From the NCBI RefSeq assembly GCF_910592395.1, contig NC_088317.1:9178001-9242000 (forward strand): a stretch of 64,000 nt of DNA, in the 5' to 3' direction. The DNA is from Lineus longissimus. Its lineage: Eukaryota > Nemertea > Pilidiophora > Heteronemertea > Lineidae. The notes below the pieces were generated by a model. That model did no database searches and was not told the origin of the DNA. It saw only the letters and a program-made list of their open reading frames with translations. Shown piece after piece: positions 44,622 through 55,596 of the stretch (position 1 is the stretch's first letter; every line of letters begins with the position of its first letter). The translations under genes were made by a program, and so were the position numbers.

Positions 44622-47575
44622 ATGTTTCGTCTGGAGAACATTTTTGGCCCAAAGAAAGAAGCGCACCCGTTAATAGTAAATCAACTCAAGAAGATACTAG
44701 TCTCGAAGGGATCCGGGGCCCAAGCCTTTAAATATCACGTCGAACTGCGGGTGTTTTTCTCCAAATTGGTTCCGATGGCCCCCGGCCCCGGGGAAGACAA
44801 CACCACAACCGAATTTGTGGAACATACGGCCGAACCGTGGTTTCGTACACAGGTGAGGAGCTTGCTCGCAGAACAAGGAATTGACGAACTGGTTACATCG
44901 CAGTTGGAAGAGATCTCTGGGAAAGTTGACGCCTATCATTACGAAGGTTCCGGATGGACTTTTGATCGAGTGGTAAGTCTTTGTCTGTATCTATCGGCAT
45001 TCACTCCATTTCGCGGGGGCGGGCAGGCCTCGTGTGGTGACGCCAGACACTGTGGGTTGCCTCGAGATCTGCTCGGAAAGAGAGCCTGTGTCAGCCCCCC
45101 AAAATCAAAGGAGGACGTGTGTTTTCGCGACCGCTTATTGCTTTTTGAAAACGGGCGCAGTTGGAGTAGACCCCCGCCTCGATATAAACTTGAGGCTTGG
45201 TACACGAAGAGTAACATGAATTTTTCTGGCTTGAGCTTCCTGACGCCGTTAGCCCAAATGGCGTTTTTCGAGAGAAACAATCCGTCTCTTGTCCTGAGCG
45301 TTTTTGGAATCACCGCTTCAAAACGACCCAACAAGACTCCCCCGATTCGAATCTACTATTTGAGTAAGAATTTACCCAGTCAGCCGAGGGAGGGACAGTG
45401 TGTGGACTTGCTGCTGTTTCGAAATCACTACTTTCTTATCTCGAGTTTGACTCGCCTTTTAGACAGCGGCGTCACTCAGAGGAGGAAATATGTCTGCCGC
45501 ACTTGTTTTTGTATGTTCGCGACAGAAGACCGCCGGGGCGAGCACTGGCGCAGTTGCTGCTCCCAGAAGCCTCAACTTTACCAAACCCCGAAAAAGGCAT
45601 CTACTGTCCAATTTTGCCAGTTTGAAAAAATGACAATGGCCAGATTTGTGATATACTATGACTTTGAAACAATGCAAATCCCCTGTCCAGAAGACGATTC
45701 CCGAAGGCGGCACGTACCAATTGCCGTGGCCGCAATCAGGATATGTAACCCAAATAGGACATACAACTCATCCCTGTATCACCGGGTCGGGGCGGATTGC
45801 GTAGAAAGATTTCTCGATTGGCTAGACGTTCAAAGCGAAGAGATCCAACTCATAAATGATACTCAAAACCTGCCTTTAAAAATGACCCCCGAAGACTGGC
45901 TTCGTTTTCGCCAACAAACGTGTTGTGAAATGTGCGGGGCGGATTTCGCAGGATTCACTTCCCCCCTCAAAGATCATTGTCACCTTTCTGGAAAATACCG
46001 TTACGCCTTGTGTAACCGTTGTAACTTCACTTACGCGAGCGAAAAAACAACAATGGTGCCTTGTTTTGCTCACGGAGCCATACGATTCGACCAGCATCTT
46101 TTGATCAAAGCCATAGCGCGACGAAATGAAGAACGCCGGGCGCCACCCCCTCGGATTTTACCAAGAAACACTGAGCACTACTTGGCCGTATTTGACAGGG
46201 AAATAGTATTTCAAGATTCATTTGAATTCATGAAAGCTGCCTTGAGCTCGATTGCGGAATCCATGAAGAATGCCAAGAGCACCGTTGGAGGGTCCAACGC
46301 CAAGAATCCAACCGTGTTCCCGCTCTTATGGGAATATGTCAGAGGCAACACCGAGCAATACGAGCTCTTGAGTAGAAAAGGTGTGTTCTGTTACGACTTC
46401 CTAGACGGGGAAGATAAACTCAAACTCGATAAACTCCCTTCAAAAGAGGTGTTTTATGATTCTCTTCGTGAAGTAAGCGTCACGGAGGCCGAATATAAAC
46501 ACGCGGAGCGGGTGTGGAGGGCTGCGGCTTGCCAAAATCTGAAAGATTACCTACTGGTCTATCTGATAACGGACGTGCTCCTCTTGGCGGATTGTTTTGA
46601 GAAATTCCGCGATTTGTCTTTGGGTCATTTCCAAATGGATACGGCCAAGTTTTTGACACTGCCACACTTTGCCTTCCACGCCATGCTGAAGCGCACGCAT
46701 GATGTATTACACGATCTAGAAATGGTGCAGTGGGTGAAACGGGGTGTCAGAGGGGGTGTCGCCTCCATCATGCTACGCCACGCCGAGGCCAATATCCCCG
46801 AAATGGGCCGGAACTACAGACCCGAGGAGCCTCGGCAAGAAATCATGGCGCTCGATTGCACTAATTTATACGGACACGCCCTGAGCAAAAACTTGCCCGA
46901 GAAAAACTATCGTTGGTTGAGCAAGAACGAGATCAGCAAATTAAACGTTACAGAAATTCCAGACGACGCGAGAACGGGTTTTATCCTGAGCGTAGATCTC
47001 ACTTACCCGGCAGAACTACACAAAAGGCACACCGTGTATCCTCTCGCTCCACACAAAGTGGCGATTCCTCCGGCCCATTGGTCGGATTACACTTATGAAT
47101 TGGGACTCAGACTAGGCGAGGCATCGTTCTTTAAATCTGGTCAAGAAAAACTGGTGCCCGATCTGACTGAGAAGCGGGACTACGTAGTGCACTATAAAAA
47201 TTTAAAATACTACCTCAAGTGCGGCATGCGGTTGCGACGCATTCGTCGTGTACTGGCCTTTGAACAGAGATGCTGGATGCATTATTTTGTAGACTTTATA
47301 ACCAGCAAGCGTTCAAAGGCGGTCTCCGATTTTGAAAGCAGCTTTTGGAAGCTGATCCTGAACAGTATCTTTGGCAGACTCTTAATCGACAAAACCAAAC
47401 ACGTCAACATGAAGCTAGTCAGCAATGAGGCAGCTTTCAAAAAGTTATCGAGTAAACCGAATTTCAAATCCGTCACGTTCTACGATAAAACACTAGTAGG
47501 GGTACAGTCTACACCCGCATCCGTTGAGCTGAACAGTCCAGTGGTGGCTGGGTTCACCGTATTGGAGTTGAGTAA
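44622..47575 (+). pseudogene. Protein-primed DNA polymerase B of Polinton, N-terminal 984 residues
   Basis: The replicative polymerase that copies Polinton DNA. Visible in order: an N-terminal region with QCVDLLLFRNHYFLI and a C2H2-like CRTCFCMFATEDRRGEHW; exonuclease motif I YYDFETMQ (near residue 345); an endonuclease-VII-like zinc segment (CEMCGADF...DHCHLSGKYR...CNRCN, about 435-470); the thumb-proximal DYLLVYLITDVLLLADCFEK; GGVASIMLRHAEANI; polymerase motif A DCTNLYGHALS (near 744); and motif B KLILNSIFGRLL (near 911). The frame is open from ATG 44622. It is cut after residue 984 by transposon D; the residues beyond it in the open frame are encoded by the transposon end. Motif C lies beyond the insertion. 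Confidence 0.93.
47573..47575. other. Target-site duplication TAA, left side of element D
   Basis: TAA before the GGGGCCGTCTCC terminus; the same TAA follows the right end at 53234-53236. The polymerase frame is preserved across the site when one TAA is counted. Confidence 0.85.
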
Positions 47576-47589
47576 GGGGCCGTCTCCAA

Positions 47590-47900
47590 ATTGATTTCGT
47601 TTCAAACGCGTTTAAAACGTATCTAAGATCGTTTGAAATTCGTTTGAAATGTGAACAATAAAAACGCACCCAAACGATCTTGAAACGTTTGTAAAACGAT
47701 TGTCAAACGCTGGCCTGACCGTTTATTTCCCGTTTGAAAGCGAACGCAATTTCGTTTCACCCTAAACGAACTTCGTTTGAAAAGCGATTGACGAGCGTTT
47801 AGAAAAGCGTTTCGTTTTCGTTTCGTCAAAAACGGCATTGCGCCATTTGTCAGCAAACGCGTTCCAAACGCTTTTCGTTTTCTTTCAAATAGTTTCCGTG
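47590..47900. repeat. Left subterminal CGTTT/AAACG array of element D
   Basis: More than 20 copies of CGTTT or its complement in about 310 bp, often as CGTTTGAAA or AAACG. Such arrays in other DNA transposons are binding sites for the transposase or its partner protein. Matches the right array in motif but not in exact order. Confidence 0.85.
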
Positions 47901-48030
47901 AAAAAGAAATATATTCCTGCCGCTTGTGTTCAAACGAATTCCAAATGGCTGGAGTTATCGTAAAAAGTCATGAAAATGGCGACCTGTGCAAAACGAACGG
48001 TGATTTTTTTCTGCTTCGATTCTAAAATAT

Positions 48031-48668
48031 GTGGACAACAGTGCTCTTGGATGCCCATTCAGTGACCACATTACGTTTGCTTTTCAAGGGTTAAACACTA
48101 TTTCTTTGTTAGAAAAATGTAAAAAGATACGGTGGGGTGCTTTTACTGACGTATTCATTTTGGTCGGGACGAATGACTGTGCTGCCAGCGGGCCCGGATT
48201 CTCGACGAAGGAAATTTGTGATCGCATTTATGTACGTTTTCCAGCTAGCAGTCATCATGGTAGTGTTAGGCCTGCATTGATGTGGAAGGAACATGGAGCT
48301 AGTAAAGTTTGGCCATAAGTTTTATATGACGTAAAGTCCTTTTTAAATCAAATGATGAAGAAGCAATCATTGAACTTATGCAAAATATTGTAAACATTGG
48401 AAGACATATGGATAGACAACTTCAAGTATAAAATTGCTTCATTAGGTTGCTTGTTTCGAAGAAGAGGTTGATAGGGTTTTGAAATAGCGCTTTATGGTCT
48501 CTGTAATATTGCTTTCATAAAATAGTATGTCATGTTTGTGTGCTGCACCAAATTCGTGTGTGACAGTTTCGACTATTCCTCCGAGGAACATGGATGACAA
48601 AGCGTGGTTGAAGGCAAAGCAGAACAACAAGGCTATCAAGGCATTGAAGATGACGTATGCAGTAGAGG
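48031..48668 (+). pseudogene. SGNH/GDSL-hydrolase-like exons in element D
   Basis: Two exon-like pieces in the order of an SGNH hydrolase. The first (about 48031-48210) has ALGCPFSDHITFAFQGL and DVFILVGTNDCAASG, with the block III GTND motif. The second (about 48530-48668) has CVTVSTIPPRNMDDKAW followed by KQNNKAIKALK and ends near a GT-rich donor. SGNH domains hydrolyse esters and occur in some retroelement and transposon proteins. The catalytic DxxH block was not found downstream on this strand; a matching piece is on the minus strand at 49763-50047. Start and splice sites are uncertain. Confidence 0.5.
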
Positions 48669-48739
48669 TATTTTGTTTCAAAAGAACCCACGGACCACTT
48701 CATGAACACCACATAAACATCCTTCAACTTGTCTGAAGT

Positions 48740-49762
48740 TTTCTGTGGTGTTTCAGAGGTGTTTTGAAGGGTGTTTTCTGAGGTGTTTTAGGGATTATTT
48801 TTAGTAGAGTTCTAATACACGGCAATCCCCACAATGACGTCATCGATATTACCATGAATATTGATGTTACGGCTTTTTTTCATCGCCCTGAACTCTATAA
48901 CGTAATCATCTTTTGCAGACGTATTTGATTTTTGCTGATTATAGGCCCCAGATTCTGATCATTTCGGTGCTTTTGAAGCACTTTTTGGCTTTGATTTTTA
49001 ACATCACCGGCCGGCGAGGCCGGGATTTTGTCAATCACGCATACATTAGCATGTATCAAGCTCCGCCCCCGTTATGTTAACGTCATCCTCATGGCCGATC
49101 CCGCGAGCTGTCGAGTATGTTGAGCGAAGAAAACGGAGAACTGTGTGACGGTTGAAAGTAGGAATCAGAACTAAGAGCCGTAAATGCTTATCGATGAACT
49201 ATCATGCCCATCTGACTGTTTGAATGATTAATGAGCGTGTTATTTTGAGAAAGGAGCGAGCGAATATGTCCGGAAATAGATCATTCGCGAAACGGTATAG
49301 CGAATAGACAGGGAGATCACTACACTACTTCCTTTTGCAATGTTGAGCAGATTCGTAAAATCGCCATACCCACGTATGAATGGCTGTGGAGCAACTCGTC
49401 ACCCCCTGGTGATGGACACAAATTTGCTGAAAGCAAATTTCACAGTTCTAGTTCAATACTTTAGTAATGCAGTGAAGACATGATGCTTTTTCTACCTTCC
49501 CAAAAGCAAAATAATGTCACAACCTGCCATACGCATTTCCAACAAAACAATACAACCCAGCTATAATAAACATACTAACCAACACAAAATCGACAATATC
49601 TTCAGATTTATTACGATTCACCACTGATCAATTCACAATTAAAACCCTAAAATCTTACAATATATAAATACTCTTCACCATTACAAAAAGATTTTAGGTC
49701 TACAATTCAAATAACAACCATCATAATCACCACAAACACATAAAAACACCCATGTCTAGTCT
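48740..49762. other. Element D interior without recognised genes
   Basis: About 1 kb with no convincing ORF on either strand. A short GTGTTT-rich tandem stretch occurs at 48739-48790. Confidence 0.4.
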
Positions 49763-50395
49763 TCACTTGTACCAAAACTGCTGACAATTTCCAGAACCGT
49801 GTCCAGCTGCCCTGCACACCTGGCAGAACGAATATGGATAACGAACAACCACATCTTCAACTTTAGATGTACGAGCCCCCGGTAGCTTGAGAGTAATCTT
49901 CACAAGCTGCGTCAACACCTTACTTCCTTCCAAAGATGGGTGCAATCCATCATTGCGGCTCACCAAATCTGCTTTTGCTGGCCTTTCATCCTGGCTGCTA
50001 TCTTTCTGCGGGTCTTTCTGCCCACGGCCTCTACAGAAAACACGCTGAAATCATAACACACAATTATTAATTATATACCATGCACATAACATTACAGCTA
50101 CGAATACTAATATGAACCGGCTCTATTACACTTGCAAAACTTATGTTCATCACAAATCAAACACTAAACCTGCACGCCATGAGTATCTCCGCTATTAATA
50201 GTAATAACATCCTCACAAAAATCCACTTACACAAACATTGCATATCTTCACTGCATACGTCATATGTAGGCTGATATATTTTTTTGATTCCTCTGAGAGT
50301 CTTTTCATCCGTGAAAGGAATGAATACTCCATCAGTCGAACCGAGTTGAAATTTCAACAGAACAGAAAAAGACTTTAGTGATAGCCAATAGACAG
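49763..50395 (-). CDS. SGNH C-terminal block with zinc knuckle, element D
   Basis: Minus-strand terminal exon from about 50047 (after a TTTCAG acceptor) to the stop at 49763. It contains VSRNDGLHPSLEGSKVL, matching the DxxH block V of SGNH hydrolases, and then CQVCRAAGHGSGNC, a CCHC-like zinc knuckle. An upstream exon-like piece at about 50395-50232 (DGVFIPFTDEKTLRGIKKIY) ends before a GTAAGT donor. The plus-strand pieces at 48031-48668 supply the other SGNH blocks, so either an inversion split one gene or two genes face each other. Assignment rests on short motifs. Confidence 0.45.
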
Positions 50396-50526
50396 TCAAG
50401 CCTAAGAAGTTTCCAGACTTGGCAGCTCCTGTACAAATGTAAAATGATGATTAAATTGGTTTCACATGTACCAAATACAAACTTTTCTTGTATCTTTTTT
50501 TGATGAAATGTAGTGTACTTTTTTTC

Positions 50527-51700
50527 CCTTTAAGTAACACTGACAGAGGCCCATGCGTGCCTATCAATCAAGGAGCGGGTTGACAAGACTGAGAATAGTG
50601 TTGTACTGGTATTGATTATAATTCTATTTTTATGCCAATATCGATGATTTGACGCAGACTTTGTGTCAAAATATTGAAAATAAGGATAACATACTGACAT
50701 AGTCAACCAAAATATCAAAGTGTAAATGGGTGTGCGCATGCTACAATCCAGCCTTTCGTTCCAGTTAATACATTTTAAATGTATTTTTAAAAAAAGAGCA
50801 TTCAGAATTATGAAATATCAATGCACTACCAGAAGCCCACAGAAGCCTTAAGACCTCACGAAGCTGACCAGATAAATGTGCAAATTCATTTCATTATTCT
50901 AAATATAATTGTTAAATTGATGCAGCTTGTTTAGAAAGTGGCAGCTCAGTTTCCCTTTAAGTGACACTGACAGAGGAACATGCGTGCCTATCAATCAACG
51001 GGCGGGCTGACTAGACTGAGAGTGAGAATAGTATTGTACCGGTATTGATTATAATTCTATTTTATATGCCAATATCGATGATTTGACGCAGACTTTGTGC
51101 CAAAATATTAAAAATAAAGAACAAATACCGGTATTAATAATATTTTCAAACTATCTAAAAATTAGCATTCGGAGTTATGAAATATCCATGCACTACCAGA
51201 AGCCTACAGAAGCCTTAAGACCTCACGAAGCTGACCAGATAAATGTACACATTCATTTCATTACCCATTCTAAATATAACTCCTAAATTGAAGCAGCTTC
51301 ATATAGATGGTGGCAGCGCAGTCCCCTTTAAGTGACAGAGGCCCATGCACGTGCCCATCAATCATGGGGCGGCCTGACAAGCCCGGGTATAGTGTTGTAT
51401 TGATTACAATTCTATTTTATATGCCAATATCGGTGATTTGACGTAGACTTTGTGTCAAAATATTCAAAATAAGGATGACATAGTGAACCAAAATAACAAA
51501 GTGTAAATGTTGTGTGCTGCAATCCAGCCTTCCGGTCGAGTTAATACATTTTTTTTTAAATATCAATTTCAAAAGAATGAGCATTCAGAAAATGAAATCT
51601 TCATGCACTACCAGAAGCCTACAGAAGCCATAAGACCTCACGAAGCTGACCAGATAAATGTGCACGTTAATTTCATTATTCTAAACATAGCCTTCTCTTG
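50527..51700. repeat. Three-copy tandem repeat in element D, 375-424-bp units
   Basis: Units start with CCCTTTAAGT...TGACAGAGG at about 50527, 50951 and 51326. Each contains TTATAATTCTATTTT, GATTTGACGCAGACTTTGTG (or close variants) and ACAGAAGCCTTAAGACCTCA in the same order. Small ORFs inside repeat with the unit. Confidence 0.88.
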
Positions 51701-52854
51701 ATTTGATAATGAAATCATGAAAACAGCTTGCATTTCCGGTAGGCATCTTCAATGGTGGCAGAAGGAAGTGTGAACACAATTTATGAAACCAAGTATAAAT
51801 ACAGTACGGTAGATGGTTGGTATATCAAAGTTCGAAGAGAGCATTTTAGTATAGCAATTAGCATTACATTATAAAATCAAACCTACCTTTTTCTGCACCT
51901 GGTAGGCCTATGTCATTGACATCACCGGGATCCATCATGCTGAACACAAACCTGAAATAATTGGTGGTGGAGATGGGGTTTAAATACATGTACGATCGTT
52001 TAAATCTTAAATGCATTGGGGAATGCCGGGGAGAATACAGTCACCCAAAAAATAATCAGGGGGTATCGGTATCACCCAGCATCACAACGCCCTCAAAAAA
52101 TTTATCTTGTTGTTGTCGGTTGGATTAAAATTCTAACATTTATACGCATGTAGTCACTTTACCAAACGCTACTTCAGTCTGTTAACGTCATTAAGTAGGC
52201 CTAGGTCATTTGGTTGGTAATAAAGAGTGGGTAAGTTCGAAACTTTAATAGTCATATACCAAGGCAATACGGCCACCGCGCTGACGATGTTATTATATTT
52301 GTTTTGCAGCTTGATATTGGCAGGACTCATTCAAATGGGAGAGCCAAGAGTACCATGTACCAATATAGGGAATGGCTAGGACAGGCTATAGTGACTACTA
52401 GTATAGCCTACATGTGCAGTTACACAACGGCAAGTCTTGGAGGCAGGAATGATTCTGCCCATACATACATGTCATGTCTGGGCCGACCGCAAGATCGATG
52501 TGCGCGAATCGGTACTAATTTAATTCTAGTCATAGACCTAGGCCTACTTGATACAAGCCTAACTACTTGAAATGAGAATTTAGGATTGATATTCAACACA
52601 TGCGATCGGCCCTGATGTCGCAGGACTGTGAACAGATAGGCCTATAAAAGCACATTTATAGGCCGAGTACTAAAAACAGTGATACGGTAGCAATTAGAAG
52701 CAAATTTCTCTAGATGCAACTGTTGAATCTCAATTAGACTTACCGATAAAGATCGAAAATAACAAAGATAAATGGGCAAAATACACATCCGTCTTTCAAG
52801 ATATAAATCAATGAAAGAATGAAACAAGAGCATCGCATGCGCATTTCGTGCACA
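51701..52854. other. Element D interior without recognised genes
   Basis: No domain-bearing ORF. An 88-codon frame at 52304-52570 follows TTTTGCAG and might be an exon, but its sequence matches nothing I recognise. Confidence 0.4.
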
Positions 52855-53215
52855 TTTCGTTTGAAACGAAGTACGTTTCAAGTTCGTTTGATAGTGCGTT
52901 TTCCGTTCGTTTGAAGCGAATTACGTTTCCAGTTCGTTTGAAACGAAGTGCGTTCGACAATCGTTTCGTCTGAAACGAAGTGCGTTTGACAATCGTCTGA
53001 CGTGCGTTTGAGATCCGTTTAGTACGATCGTTTGGAAATCGTTTGGCAAGCGTTCTGATCGGACGTGTTCGTTTGGGAGCGTTTCGAAATTTTCGTCTGG
53101 GGTGTGCGTTTGATTTCAAACGCTTTTCAAACGGCTGATAAACAGACGATTTTCGTTTGAATTTCGTTTTAGAATAAACGCTTTTTGCCCGTTTCAAACG
53201 CGTTTGAAACTAAAT
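52855..53215. repeat. Right subterminal CGTTT/AAACG array of element D
   Basis: More than 20 CGTTT/AAACG motifs, many as CGTTTGAAACGAAGT-like units spaced about 20-30 bp. Mirror of the left array. Confidence 0.85.
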
Positions 53216-53233
53216 CAATTTGGAGACGGCCCC

Positions 53234-53839
53234 TAAACTCCACATGTACAAGTTTCACTACAACTTCGTCCTGCCCGTGCTCGGCGGCCCAGAAAACTGC
53301 CAACTCTTGATGACTGACACTGATAGTCTCGTGTATCTGGTGAAAAACATCGAGCCAAAGGTTATCTTCTCCTCGGTTGCGCCACAGTATTTCAATTTTT
53401 CAAATTTCCCCCGGGGGCGCACCAGTTGTACAGTGAGGTCAATAAAAAAATCAAGGGCACATTTAAAATAGAATACCCGGGAGAATCCATAGTTGCCTTC
53501 GTGGGGGTTCGCGCAAAAATGTACTGCTTCAAATTTCTATCCGAGGGCAGGGAAGCAAAAGCCAAGGGCATCCCGAGAGCGGCATTACAAAAGTTACATT
53601 TTGAAAATTATCACAATGCGCTGTTTGAACCAGAAAAGCCCCAGAGGTGCCATTTCAAGGCTATTCGCTCGATCAAGCACGACCTGTTCACCCTCTCGGG
53701 CGACAAGAAGGGACTATCCTGCCTTGACTTCAAACGTTGGGTACGAAGCGACCGTATTCAGACGTACGCTTACGGCAATTTTCGGTGCAACCGTCAACCA
53801 CCCTTCCCCTGTACCGTCTCTCGGAAGCAGCAGCTCTAG
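53234..53839 (+). pseudogene. Protein-primed DNA polymerase B of Polinton, C-terminal part
   Basis: Resumes in the same frame as the part ending at 47575. Contains polymerase motif C (LLMTDTDSLVYLV), then a frameshift at the CCCCCGGGGG tract (about 53408-53417) into QLYSEVNKKIKGTFKIEYPG, FVGVRAKMYCFKF, AKGIPRAALQKLHF and DRIQTYAYGNFR, all typical of the end of Polinton PolB. With both parts and one TAA the enzyme would have about 1180 residues. Two breaks (transposon and frameshift) inactivate it. Confidence 0.9.
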
Positions 53840-53919
53840 TGAGGACGACGAAAAATGAGATTGGCATTGATGAAAAACACCCGTGTGGTCAGAACTTAGT
53901 CTTCCAAACAACACTCAAA

Positions 53920-54393
53920 ATGGCGTCATCATCAAAACTGCCTCGAGAACGGGTGACCGTAGAACTGTCTCCGCGGCTGTCGATCAACATCTGCCGTTGG
54001 AACCAGGAGACGTGGTTCCACTTGCGACGAAACACGAAGACTGTGAGTTTAAACGCGGACGAGATGCGGGACCTGATAGGACAACAAGAGCAGTTAAAAG
54101 CTGCGGCACGCAAAGTGTTCCGGGCCGAGTTTAAACGCGAGCTGAACGAAACAGACATGGCGCCAATTCCCACCGCTCCGACGACTGCTTTTGCTGCGCC
54201 GAAAGTCTCACACGAGCCGGAGGAAGAAAGCGATTCGGAGGGGACCGGATCCTGGACAGGCGAAGATCCAACTACTAAAAGTGACACTAAAAAGCGCAAG
54301 AAAAAGTCATCAAAGAACAGTGCTGCTACTGCTACTGCTACAGAAAAATTGGCGAAGAAAGCGCAAATTAAAACTGTCAAGGACCCTTGGTAA
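53920..54393 (+). CDS. Possible PC4-like DNA-binding protein with basic tail
   Basis: 157 residues from ATG 53920; the frame is open further upstream but overlaps the polymerase end. The segment ERVTVELSPRLSINICRW followed by WFHLRRNTKTVSLNADEM has the strand pattern and spacing of the PC4/p15 single-strand DNA-binding fold; this is an inference from pattern. The C-terminal third is acidic and then Lys-rich (KKRKKKSSKNSAATATATEK), as in nucleic-acid-binding or packaging proteins. It lies between polymerase and kinase in the same orientation. Confidence 0.5.
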   Translation: MASSSKLPRERVTVELSPRLSINICRWNQETWFHLRRNTKTVSLNADEMRDLIGQQEQLKAAARKVFRAEFKRELNETDMAPIPTAPTTAFAAPKVSHEPEEESDSEGTGSWTGEDPTTKSDTKKRKKKSSKNSAATATATEKLAKKAQIKTVKDPW

Positions 54394-54729
54394 CTAACTG
54401 CCAGATATCGTTCCTCCCTCCTCCCTCCCTAGCCAATATCCTATCAATCTTGATTAATCTGACCGAGACAAAAACTGAGATGTGACAGACTACAACGAGT
54501 GTGAACTGCGAGTAATTGAAGTCAAGTCTTTCTTCGGTATACAATTATACAAACTGTTGCTCTGATGCCCGGAGAAGAGCGGAACAAAAACATACCGGAG
54601 GACTCCCCGGATTAGGAAAAAACAAACTTTCCTCGCCAGATGAACCGGATTACGGACCTTCAGCGAGGACCCGTCTCCGGCACGTGTACTGCCGTTGGTT
54701 TTGTTGCAGTTGCCCTTCTTTGGAACGAG

Positions 54730-55485
54730 ATGACGACCCAAAAGAAAAAAATACTTGTGGTGGCCGTTGAGGGACAAATCGGGGCAGGAAAAACAACTTT
54801 GTTGGAAGGGCTCGTCCAAGCCCACGCTCGACGTTTGAACTCCTCGTTCACCCTCTCAATAGTGCGAGAAGGACTCGACGAATTCACGAAATTTGGTAAG
54901 CATAACCCTCTAGCCCTAGCATACCTCGATCCAAAGGAAAATGTAACTTTATCTCAATCACACATAATTCGTTGCATCAACTCCGTTTTTAAGTGGGAAG
55001 TTCAGGCCGATCTCATCCGTCTCGCCGAAACGCCTGCTCTGACAGCGAAATACCACATCATAGTAACCGATCGAAGCCTGCTCGGACCCCTTCCTTTCCT
55101 GCAAAACGCAGCTCAGCAGGGAACAATTGGGATTTTCGCGGAAGACTACCTGCGAGCGGAGACCTTATACTTGGCACGACGCACCCTGTTTGAAGTCGGG
55201 GTCCCCGAAGGATATAGCAGCATTTACTATCTGAACATCGGAGTAGAAGTTTGCTTGGAAAGAATAAAAATTAGGGGTCGCTCTTACGAATCTAGCATAG
55301 ACAGGCGTTATCTGGACTCGCTGGAAGAACAATACGCTAAACATCTAGACTGGTGGACCGAGTCGGAAGGCAGGCTGTATTTTTGCAGGGATGAAAACAG
55401 AGTCGTTAAAGTGGGGGTAGGAGAGCCCTCACAACTTCTCAGCTTCCTAGATTCGTTAGTAAGGGCTGCGGAGGAGAAGAAATAA
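54730..55485 (+). CDS. Deoxynucleoside kinase in Polinton context
   Basis: 251 residues from ATG 54730 (an upstream in-frame ATG at 54640 would add 30 residues). The P-loop EGQIGAGKTT is at residues 14-23, the DRS motif in VTDRSLLGPLPF, and an arginine-rich lid in ERIKIRGRSYESS followed by YLDSLEEQYAKHLDWW, the layout of the thymidine kinase 2/deoxyguanosine kinase family. These enzymes phosphorylate deoxynucleosides in the nucleotide salvage pathway. Intact. Large DNA viruses often carry such kinases to raise dNTP pools; in a Polinton it is unexpected. The strand and spacing match the neighbouring virus-like genes. Confidence 0.85.
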   Translation: MTTQKKKILVVAVEGQIGAGKTTLLEGLVQAHARRLNSSFTLSIVREGLDEFTKFGKHNPLALAYLDPKENVTLSQSHIIRCINSVFKWEVQADLIRLAETPALTAKYHIIVTDRSLLGPLPFLQNAAQQGTIGIFAEDYLRAETLYLARRTLFEVGVPEGYSSIYYLNIGVEVCLERIKIRGRSYESSIDRRYLDSLEEQYAKHLDWWTESEGRLYFCRDENRVVKVGVGEPSQLLSFLDSLVRAAEEKK

Positions 55486-55596
55486 CTGTGTGACTGTGAA
55501 GACGCCGGCATTTTATAGGTATCGGATAAGTTGACGATAATAATGCGAAAATAGTAGCTTCTCCTTGGCCAACTCGGCGTCTTAGTTCTAGCTGAT

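Larger units (their letters stand above)
47576..53233. mobile_element. Element D: TIR transposon inserted in the polymerase gene
   Basis: 38-bp TIRs with one mismatch, GGGGCCGTCTCCAAATTGAT at both ends, and a 3-bp TAA duplication. Beyond the TIRs both ends carry hundreds of bases crowded with CGTTT/AAACG motifs. TWA-type 3-bp duplication fits the Harbinger superfamily, but no DDE transposase was recognised inside, so the class is an inference. The interior has SGNH-hydrolase-like pieces on both strands and a three-copy tandem repeat. Total 5658 bp. Confidence 0.88.

Noticed and set aside
44939-45334. 131-codon minus-strand ORF
   Set aside because: It lies antisense to the conserved polymerase frame and has no domain; a shadow.
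53889-54380. 163-codon minus-strand ORF
   Set aside because: Antisense to the PC4-like ORF; hydrophobic content arises from the complement of Lys- and Ala-rich codons.
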